Shown here: positions 18,101 to 23,874 of the stretch, one piece after another
How positions within the stretch are numbered: position 1 is the stretch's first letter
Layout: the number at the start of each line of letters is the position of its first letter
DNA from: Mnemiopsis leidyi
Taxonomy: Eukaryota > Ctenophora > Tentaculata > Lobata > Bolinopsidae
DNA length: 23,874 nucleotides
Direction of reading: 5' to 3'
NCBI GenBank assembly: GCA_000226015.1
Contig: JH152952.1
Location: 118,532-142,405 of the forward strand
The notes under the pieces: model-generated
Told to the model about the DNA's origin: nothing
The model's input: only the letters and a program-made list of their open reading frames with translations
Databases searched by the model: none
Translations under genes and position numbers: made by a program

Positions 18101-21100
18101 ACATTTGTAATTTTATTTTGAGCACCTTTCTCGGCAGCACCAAAATGAGCTTTAGCAGTTTAAACAAGTTATTATTGGTGTTTTTGTTTGCTCTTTTCTT
18201 CCAAGCTGAGAGTGGAGATGAAGTGTGTCCCACATCACATCCCTATGTGTACCACAACGGAAAATACTGCTGTGCTACGTCAAAGGAGAAGCATTACGGA
18301 CCCCAAGGTGACAAATGTGACGGAAGCATCATCTCACAAAGCAGCCTGTGTTGTGAAGGAGACAATTACGTCCCATGTTCTAACGGAAACTGTAAAATGT
18401 CTAAACACCATCTTGAAGTATACTATGCTTGGGGTTAGGTGTGTTCCTTTCGCTAAAAATTTAGCTCTGTTTTGGTGCAGGTTTTGACAGGATTAACAGG
18501 AAAAGCGACTGCTAAAGGTCCGAAGATCCCAAAATTTGTCTATGAATATTTGCGACGTGACTTTTCCCATATTTTGTTAAGAGCTTAAAATTTTTAAGGA
18601 GGAGTCGCAAATTGTGTCCATCTCGTGACAGCCTTTGTCGAAATTGATTGGTTCTGTCTGGCTTCTCTTCAATCAATCGCTGTCAGATGATGAAAAAATT
18701 GCCGACTCCTCTTCAAGAATTTTGGCGTCCATAGACTGCCGAATTTTAGAAGTGATTAATCAAATAATGATTATGATATTTGTTAATTAAGTACTATTTA
18801 CTGAATTTTATCACAAATTTTCGAACTTGTTCAAAGACTAGTTCTAGGACCACCACTAAGGTGTCTGATACCAGAACTGATCATTTTCAACCCAGTTCCC
18901 GGTCCATCGTGTACATTTACCTGGTCGTGCTGAAGGACAGTGGAGTGAAGGGGAGTGTCGACCATACTGTCCTCCTCCACCATAGTCTGATGTATGTTTT
19001 GTACGTGTTCTATCTTGTCTTCTATACCTGTCACGTGTCATTGCAAGGTTGTTTTACAGACGGTTAGGGATCTTACAATTCAACACGTGACTTACAGTGA
19101 AACACGTGACTTACAGTTAAACACGTGACTTACAGTTAAACACGTGACTTACAGTTAAACACGTGACTTACAAATAAACACGTGACTCACAGTAAAACAC
19201 GTGACTTAATGTAAAACACGTGACTTACAGTTAAAGACATCCCCACAAAACTGACACTCCTGTTCACTGTGACTGAAGTGGTGTGACCGTGTTATAAACG
19301 CGTCCGGATCTTCCTGGTTGTGGTCCTTCCGGATGTGATGACGAACTGTCGTCTTGTTGCGGTACCTGGCCGAGTTTACAGATTTATTTAGATGATTTAG
19401 TAATTACAGGAGGTTGTTATTTCTATGTTAAGTTCTAAAAATCTCCTTTTTGGCTTTTCTTTTACAACTTTCTCCCTTTGTAAAATGTCTACAACAATAA
19501 GTACTAACACATATTTCTTGAAACAATTTTGGCTAAGTTTTGAAACCTAACTTTGTCTAAAAAGTAATAGAAGTCTTAACTTTCGACTTACTTCCGCTTG
19601 CAAAGTCCGCAATCGTAAGTCCTGACGTTGACAACTTCGCCGCTGCTCCCAATACTGAGACCTGCTTCCTCCATGTGTTCCAGCTGGAGAATTGAGATTA
19701 AATGCCAACTGTAAAAAAAAGATAGGAGAGAAACTAAGAACAGTTTTCTTGTTGTTAGTTTGTCTGATATTTCAAAAAAAATCCTTCTGTATGAGAAAAC
19801 CATCCATACAAAAAATTTGATTTTGAATGTTCTTGACAACATGATTTACTCATTATACAACTATTTTTACTGGGATTGAAAGCACGCAACTCTCCACGTA
19901 AATCTTAATCTAAAGTTATGTCCGTTTAACAGCGTGCAACGGGACGAGCGCCAACAGAGGGGGGATGAAAAGGGATGTCCAGAATCCCGAGGTCTCACTG
20001 CACTTACCTGATAAACGTAAGTGTCGGGGGAAAAAGGAAGACCGTGATGGACTTCTATGTGTTTCTTGATGTCGCTATACCGACCTGAGATTTTACTTAG
20101 TTATATCATTTGATTATTGCTAGTTATTAATTAATCATCTAATAAATAAATTATCGGTTCTATTAATTATCTGATCATCGCTTTGAATAAAGCTTATTTC
20201 ATAAAAACATATTACAACTTAGATTTTAATGTTAAACTACCTTCACCCTTGCATGATTATTGATTAAACACTTTCAATTCCTTTAAAAATCACAGAAAAC
20301 TACTTGTCCGGCAGAAAAACACTCAACCTGATTTTCAGGATGTAGTTTCAACTATATTTAAATATATTCATTATTTATTTGTAGTTTGTTAAGAACGAAA
20401 TTAGTATCCACACGAGAACTGCAACTTGACTGAGTACACTGTACATTGAACAATCACTGGCGATGTACACATTGTATACAGTATCATGTAAAGTTATATA
20501 TTTGTACAGGTTGTATACATGTTGAAGTGCACGACACAAAGTAGAATTATGTATACGCGCTATATTGGGGGGGGGGAAGATGACCACGATTTTTGACCTT
20601 ACCGATACAAGTAAAACTTACCGTTACAAGTAAAACTTGCCGCAATACAATTAAAACTTACCAATACAAATGAAACTTACCGAATGGGTTGCCACACTTT
20701 GCACATCTAAATGGTCTGATGGCCTGGATACGTTCCATGTCCTCCTTAGACACCGCCTGACCGTGTATTGTCTCTATGTGTCGCTTAACGTCCGATTTAC
20801 GGGTAAATCTTCTACCTGTTAAACGTGTTACGATCGTTCTGATGATCAGATCTACAATTGCGTGGAGTATTCTTTAAAACACTTAATGGGTTTCTTAGGA
20901 AGCATTAAACTTGTTAATTTTTGCGATAAGATTGTAAAATGGCTTAACGTATTGACCATGTAATCATGAAAGATAGCATAGTGGTCAGATTGCTGATATG
21001 TGCTAGTGCATAACGTTATCCAAGGTTCACAAAAAATAACATAAAATAGGCACAATCCTTACCGCAGATGCTGCAAGCATACGGTTTGAGGTGTATGTGA

Positions 21101-23519
21101 TCACTCTGCATGTGTCTCTTGAGTTCTACTGTCTGGGCGAACGTCTCGCCGCATTCCACACATACTCCACCTAGTCAATCAATACTCAATAGTCACAACT
21201 TTGATAGTTACAATTTGATAAGCGATAAGTATGTATTCAATTTATAGTTACCACTTTGAGAATGCCAATTTGAGAACAGATGGGCATGATTGTAGGCTTA
21301 ACAGAAGAAGTATCCGACTAGTGTTAAGTTAGAAAATAGAAATTTCAGTATAGCTTGCTTTATCTGACAGTCCTGAAACCCTCACCAAAGATATGTAGCT
21401 TCTGTAAAAGTGTTTAGACTTACACGCGGCATCCCTACACTTTTCACGGCCATAATGGCACACATTGCCCCCGGGAGAGCTCAGAGTTGAATTACTAGCT
21501 AGCAGAACTTGACAACGAGAACATTATATGATTGTGGGTACTCAAATACACATCAGTATAATCAGGATGTGATCATACACTCTTCTTTTTCTCGCCTCAA
21601 CTACACGAAGAATAGACAAAGTCAAGCATCGACCGAGACATGCTGCTACATAGACATATATAGTAGTTGCTAGATAGCCATATATAGTAAAAGCTACATA
21701 GCCATATATAGTAGATGCTAGATAGCAACAAATAGAAGTAACAGAGTCTCTTATTAAACCTTCATGGACAAACCTTCATCAGAACCATCATAATGATGGT
21801 GGTTGGTTGTACGATTGTTCATGCGGGAGTTTGCACTGTAGCGGGCAGGTTTCCTCGACCGTTTCGCTTGATACTCTGACATGTTGCGGCGTGCCACGCT
21901 TCCCTCGGATCTCTTGCGCTTCTTCAAGTCTGCCATGTCTGTTGGCCATTTCAGCGGCTCACTACCAGGGTGCTGCTCTAGTATGTGTTCCTGGTTGAGT
22001 AAGTGAAATCAAGAAATTATCCAGGAAATAATTCAACATCTGATCTTCTAATAAAAACGCTATTGTATTGTGACTTCTTTTCAAGTTCGTTCACCAAAAA
22101 ATCGTTATAAACGTTCCTTACTCCCACAGCTAGCAATAGATAAAAAACTTTAGAAACGAGCAGACATAAGAACAAACTTGCCCAAACATGCCCCATTCTC
22201 GTACCTGGTAATCCAGCTCGTTAACAAAGACCTTGCCGCACTGACATGCCACTGTGATATACATCTCCCTTTGTTTGTTGCCACGTCCCTTGTTGACGGC
22301 AACTTGCATCTCGTGATCGATTTGTATGTGCACTTTCATCTCTGGGTTTAGTATTAGAACTATTTGTGAATTGAATAAATCAGTAGAACCATGCAAGTAT
22401 GAAAGGAAAGAGTCTATGCTATTTGCTAAACAAATCAATTGTCAAGTCAGAAGTACATATGCCACGAAAAAATGTAAAATCATATTTCACTGACCCTGCT
22501 GATTATCAAATACAAGTCCGCAATGGGGGCACTCAACACCCAGAGCTCGTCGAGCAATGTTTTGCTCTCCATGGGTGCTGATGAAATGAGCGTTAAGTTG
22601 CACTTTGTCCTCAAACAGTTCCTCGCAGACATCACATTGCCAGGCTGCATCTTCAGGTTGACAGGACTCGCTGGGAAACAGTTTTGGTTTACAGGTACCT
22701 AATTGCTTTCTAAAGCATCACATATGTACCTCTTTTTTTCGGCACAGTTTATCCAAAAATATTTTTAAGCAATACTCATAAAAAAGAGCCTTACAATTCG
22801 ATAATTAGCTTGGCAAAGTTTACTTACCAGTGAATCTTTAGCTGATTAGGGGAAAGAAAGGTTTCTCTGCAGTTCAGACATCTAAACATAGGGTCTTGGG
22901 ATGACGTCTTGGTAATTGTCTCGGTTTCAGGTTGACTCTAAAAAGAGGAGTGTGAATAATCCTATAACAAACCAATGGACTAAGTGAAACATTGAGCCTC
23001 TCAATTACCTAGATAGACTAAAACAGTACTATGTCTTACAAGTCACCGTGTACATCGCTCACTTGTAAACAAACCTGGGAGGTCGCGGCTCTGTTTTCCA
23101 TGTAATGCTGCTTCAGGTGATTGTTCAAGAGTATCCTGTCTCTGAACCCTAGCATGCAGCTTCTGCAGAAGTGAGGTGTGTTTGGCTGGGAGAGGCTACT
23201 CAGGCGCCAGCATTCTCCACTTTCATCATCCGATGCACCATCTTCATATCCCTGAGAAACATGGCACTGATGAGTAATCCAATCAAGTTTCTTGAAACAG
23301 TAATTAAGTTTTGACAGGTCACAGTTTTTAGCATGAAATTGAAAAAAGGGACAGCGATAGAGATAACAAATAAGAAGTCGGGTACGGCTATTTAATATCA
23401 AGAAATGCTATAGCATAGCATGATATAAGCCATTTGTAACCCTTCCCCAAAAATACAACTCTATCTATAAACTTATAAAGAAATCTTACCAGTAACACAG
23501 GTCTCCTCATACCATGCAT
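14240..23519 (-). CDS. multi-C2H2 zinc-finger protein, 13 coding exons, fingers split by introns
   Basis: Predicted nuclear DNA- or RNA-binding protein; I do not recognise an orthologue. Thirteen exons join in frame to 2421 nt, 806 aa, counting from ATG 23517-23519; an alternative ATG at 23610-23612 would add 31 residues. About 14 finger units are seen. Canonical C-x2-C-x12-H-x3/4-H examples are CVECGETFAQTVELKRHMQS, CSICGRRFTRKSDVKRHIET, CAKCGNPFGRYSDIKKHIEV and the four in the last exon. Two are irregular: one C-x2-C-x12-H-x3-C and one C-x1-C-x12-H-x4-H. Between fingers 5 and 6 there is a basic stretch (KKRKR...KRSRKP) that could be a nuclear localisation signal. The N-terminus is acidic and the C-terminus ends in a Glu/Asp run. 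Most fingers are interrupted by an intron at varying positions. The last intron (15158-18920) hosts two secreted-peptide genes on the opposite strand. Confidence 0.82.
15158..15685. other. start of zinc-finger intron 12 / upstream of peptide gene 1
   Basis: No coding sequence. At 15617-15624 a TATCCTAG precedes GAGACTTTTC; the second peptide gene has TTTTCCAG before GAGACTTTTT at the matching place. This suggests that both genes have a 5' UTR intron whose acceptor lies here. Confidence 0.45.
15686..15976 (+). CDS. small secreted 8-cysteine peptide, copy 1
   Basis: 96 aa. ATG at 15686 (A at -3) opens a strong signal peptide, SLNKLLLVFLFALFLQAEA, with cleavage likely before GDQTC. The mature ~73 residues hold one Cys-rich domain with spacing C-x13-CC-x14-C-x10-CC-x7-C-x4-C and the signatures SHPYVYYNGKYCC, GDKCDGS and SLCCEGDN. 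Eight cysteines suggest four disulfides. I recall similar single or repeated domains among invertebrate secreted proteins, but know no assigned function. The tail after the last Cys ends RIWG-stop, so a C-terminal Gly is available for amidation. The gene lies on the plus strand inside an intron of the minus-strand zinc-finger gene and is duplicated at 18145. The frame upstream of the ATG is open but lacks another ATG. Confidence 0.82.
   Translation: MCLESLNKLLLVFLFALFLQAEAGDQTCPTSHPYVYYNGKYCCASSKEKHYEPQGDKCDGSTISRSSLCCEGDNFIPCPSGNCKELKLKPDTRIWG
16035..16059. other. perfect 11-bp hairpin downstream of peptide gene 1
   Basis: GCTTTTTTGCC, loop GAT, GGCAAAAAAGC. It begins about 60 nt after the stop codon, probably in the 3' UTR. 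It is not the histone 3' stem-loop sequence, and copy 2 lacks it. Confidence 0.7.
16060..18100. other. non-coding stretch between the two peptide genes
   Basis: About 2 kb within zinc-finger intron 12. It contains GTAGG microrepeats near 16100, direct repeats AAAAAGTAGCC near 16235-16260, a MITE-like element at 16879-16996 and, near 17930-18045, sequence similar to the upstream flank of copy 1. No other coding sequence is supported; the short minus-strand frame at 17222-17446 looks random. Confidence 0.45.
16879..16996. mobile_element. MITE-like element copy 3
   Basis: Left end TTAAGGTAGATTCGGAAATT and right end AATTGCCGACTACTTACCAA are inverted versions of each other with mismatches. The element and its right flank (AGAAGTGATC...TAATGATTATAATATTTGT) align with 18587-18790, but this copy lacks about 20 internal bases. 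Confidence 0.6.
18145..18438 (+). CDS. small secreted 8-cysteine peptide, copy 2
   Basis: 97 aa, a tandem paralogue of the gene at 15686. Signal peptide SLNKLLLVFLFALFFQAESG, then a Cys-rich domain with the same eight cysteines and identical spacing (CPTSHPYVYHNGKYCC, GDKCDGS, SLCCEGDNYVPC). Similarity is high across signal and Cys domain, then stops after NCK: the tail is different and three bases longer, but again ends Trp-Gly-stop (YYAWG). The ATG at 18145 has A at -3. A TTTTCCAG acceptor at 18038-18045 precedes GAGACTTTTT, matching copy 1. Gene-scale duplication within the host intron is the simplest origin. Confidence 0.82.
   Translation: MSFSSLNKLLLVFLFALFFQAESGDEVCPTSHPYVYHNGKYCCATSKEKHYGPQGDKCDGSIISQSSLCCEGDNYVPCSNGNCKMSKHHLEVYYAWG
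18587..18723. mobile_element. MITE-like element copy 4 with clear terminal inverted repeats
   Basis: Left end at 18587-18613 (core AAGGAGGAGTCGCAAATT) and right end at 18697-18723 (core AATTGCCGACTCCTCTTCAAG) form imperfect ~27-bp inverted repeats. Inner sub-repeats GATTGGTT and AATCAATC add to the foldback potential. 137 bp with no coding capacity. Confidence 0.65.
18724..18920. other. non-coding, right flank of MITE copy 4
   Basis: AT-rich remainder of zinc-finger intron 12 before exon 12. The first ~80 bp resemble the right flank of MITE copy 3. Confidence 0.4.
18921..19027 (-). CDS. zinc-finger gene exon 12
   Basis: From CGTGACAG|GT to GACCAG|GTAAAT (phase 0). Completes finger 10: joined residues read CQFCGDVFNCIEDKIEH then VQNIH. 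An acidic linker follows. Confidence 0.85.
19070..19236. repeat. 19-bp CACGTGAC minisatellite starting at a 5' splice site
   Basis: Eight CACGTG hexamers at exactly 19-bp spacing: 19084, 19103, 19122, 19141, 19160, 19179, 19198, 19217. On the gene strand the unit is TTTAACTGTAAGTCACGTG, identical to the true exon 11/intron junction plus intron start. The array takes up about 80% of the 201-bp intron. Units near the middle are perfect; the one next to the true donor has lost the GT. Confidence 0.95.
19229..19365 (-). CDS. zinc-finger gene exon 11
   Basis: From CGGCCAG|G to TTTAACT|GTAAGT (phase 1). Completes finger 9 (YRNKTTVRHHIRKDH) and opens finger 10 (CQFCGDVFN). The last seven exonic bases belong to the 19-bp array that follows. 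Confidence 0.86.
19592..19683 (-). CDS. zinc-finger gene exon 10
   Basis: From TTCTCCAG|CTG to CGGAA|GTAAGT. Encodes a linker LEHMEEAGLSIG, then opens finger 9 with YDCGLCKRK. Confidence 0.85.
20008..20084 (-). CDS. zinc-finger gene exon 9
   Basis: From AATCTCAG|GT to TATCAG|GTAAGT. Completes finger 8 (RYSDIKKHIEVHH) and continues into a linker. Confidence 0.85.
20085..20598. other. rest of zinc-finger intron 8
   Basis: AT-rich intron sequence with a G-run at 20566-20575; no exon or RNA gene seen. Confidence 0.5.
20599..20682. repeat. 19-21-bp minisatellite starting at a 5' splice site
   Basis: On the gene strand, GTAAGTTTTACTTGTAT-CG-like units follow one another directly from the exon 8 donor. 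GT (or GC) positions on the plus strand are 20679, 20660, 20639, 20620 and 20601, spacings 19, 21, 19 and 19. Four of the five units keep GTAAG; one has GCAAG. Confidence 0.88.
20681..20815 (-). CDS. zinc-finger gene exon 8
   Basis: From TTAACAG|GT to CATTCG|GTAAGT. Completes finger 7 (RRFTRKSDVKRHIETIH) and opens finger 8 (CAKCGNPF). Its donor is the first unit of a tandem array that runs into the intron. Confidence 0.88.
21063..21170 (-). CDS. zinc-finger gene exon 7, finger 6
   Basis: From TTGACTAG|GT to ATCTGCG|GTAAGG. Carries finger 6 (CVECGETF ... HMQSDH) and the CSIC half of finger 7; the intron falls right after C-x2-C. Confidence 0.88.
21645..21740. repeat. 24-bp minisatellite in a zinc-finger intron
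   Basis: Four units of about 24 bp starting GCTA(C/G)ATAG at 21645, 21669, 21693 and 21717; the third is close to the first two and the fourth has decayed. Core GCCATATATAGTA. It lies about 30 bp inside the intron from the exon 6 donor. Confidence 0.88.
21774..21990 (-). CDS. zinc-finger gene exon 6, basic region
   Basis: From CAACCAG|GAA to GATGAAG|GTTTGT (phase 1). Completes finger 5 (EHILEQH), then a basic linker with KKRKR and AKRSRKPAR and a His/Asn-rich stretch. A second GT a few codons later would be in the wrong phase for exon 7. Confidence 0.75.
22205..22341 (-). CDS. zinc-finger gene exon 5
   Basis: From AAACCCAG|AG to TACCAG|GTACGA. Completes finger 4 (MKVHIQIDH) and opens the unusual CQCGKVFVNELDYQ finger 5. 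Confidence 0.82.
22495..22670 (-). CDS. zinc-finger gene exon 4
   Basis: From TTTCCCAG|C to CAGCAGG|GTCAGT. Completes finger 2 (H-x3-C), contains finger 3 CDVCEELFEDKVQLNAHFIS-TH, and opens finger 4 CPHCGLVFDNQQ. Confidence 0.82.
22828..22937 (-). CDS. zinc-finger gene exon 3
   Basis: From TTTTTAG|AGT to CACTG|GTAAGT. Encodes CLNCRETFLSPNQLKIH; the donor splits the Cys codon that follows, giving a C2HC-type finger when joined to exon 4. Confidence 0.8.
23075..23251 (-). CDS. zinc-finger gene exon 2, finger 1
   Basis: Bounded by TTTCTCAG|GGA and TCCCAG|GTTTGT, phase 0 at both ends. Acidic leader GYEDGASDDESGE, then a finger CRSCMLGFRDRILLNNHLKQ-H of type C-x2-C-x12-H-x3-H. Confidence 0.8.
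23490..23519 (-). CDS. zinc-finger gene, probable first coding exon
   Basis: ATG at 23517-23519 with G at -3, encoding MHGMRRPVLL up to TTACTG|GTAAGA in phase 0, matching the next acceptor. The frame stays open upstream to another ATG at 23610-23612, itself preceded by a possible acceptor (AAACTACAG|ATG), so the exon could begin there instead. Confidence 0.5.
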
Positions 23520-23612
23520 TGCAGATTTCTTGAAAAGTTCTCTTAGTGGAGCTAATCTTAGAAGTTTTGAAATGAGACTTAAATACTTAGTTTGTCTCAA
23601 AATGATTGTCAT

Positions 23613-23874
23613 CTGTAGTTTATCAGTAAAAGCAAAGGAATTAGCCAAAAATGAAGACTTGTTCGATAATTTTTGGTCGATTTTGAGTTAAAACCAACCT
23701 TACGCTCTTATCAGTGTCTTAAGAGACGGATTCTTGGTTAAATTTTAAAGTGCTGCCTTTATCCACTGCTGAACGTTATGCAAATGTTTAAAATTGTCAT
23801 TTCCGATCTTACGTTTATACCGGCTTTAAACTTGGAAAGTCCCCTACGCAACTGCATAGTGAACTTGTACAAGT
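23613..23874. other. upstream of the zinc-finger gene
   Basis: Sequence 5' of the zinc-finger gene on the minus strand, expected to hold the 5' UTR or promoter. No further exon recognised before the window ends. Confidence 0.35.

Noticed and set aside
19070-19236. CRISPR-like array
   Set aside because: Units are contiguous 19-mers without spacers, in a eukaryotic intron; this is a minisatellite.
21422-21500. Possible extra zinc-finger exon (minus strand, Cys-containing, ending at a GTAAGT)
   Set aside because: No acceptor gives a stop-free frame compatible with the phase-1 junction between exons 6 and 7, which already join well. It could be a repeat fragment or an alternative exon.

Overview
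The window is nuclear DNA from an invertebrate animal. Genes have GT-AG introns of about 140-600 bp plus two multi-kilobase introns, the intergenic DNA is AT-rich, and short MITE-like elements and minisatellites are common. The gene content fits a cnidarian, cephalochordate or similar non-vertebrate metazoan: a ZIP11 zinc transporter, an LDLa-repeat GPCR with WR-DG-CG cysteine domains, POLR2I, mitochondrial L1, a many-fingered C2H2 protein and small 8-cysteine secreted peptides. The sequence alone does not settle the phylum. All exon structures below were worked out by eye from splice motifs, reading phase and remembered family sequences; none was checked by alignment or RNA.

Layout. 1-850: GC-rich hairpin island, then AT-rich 3' flank. 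851-9242 (minus): an eight-exon SLC39A11/ZIP11 gene (321 aa). Its 5.8-kb third intron holds, on the same strand, a two-exon GPCR gene (3431-7377; 1236 aa with a separate signal-peptide exon). 9703-10845 (minus): complete three-exon POLR2I (129 aa). 11290-12276 (minus): single-exon mitochondrial ribosomal protein uL1m. 12277-14239: no gene seen. 14240-23519 or 23612 (minus): a 13-exon C2H2 zinc-finger gene (about 806 aa, about 14 finger units, most of them split by introns). Its 3.8-kb last intron contains, on the plus strand, two tandemly duplicated secreted 8-Cys peptide genes (15686-15976 and 18145-18438).

The most unusual feature is a set of intronic minisatellites that start exactly at splice junctions. 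Their repeat units contain a copy of the junction itself, including a few exonic bases: a 23-bp array at a ZIP11 3' splice site, and 19-bp and 19-21-bp arrays at two zinc-finger 5' splice sites. Each array offers a ladder of duplicate splice sites, and the extensions read here run into a stop. Other arrays (17, 24 and 13 bp) lie in other introns or just upstream of POLR2I.

The genes do not form an obvious pathway. The architecture is of housekeeping genes in tandem on one strand, with lineage-type genes (receptor, secreted peptides) nested inside large introns.
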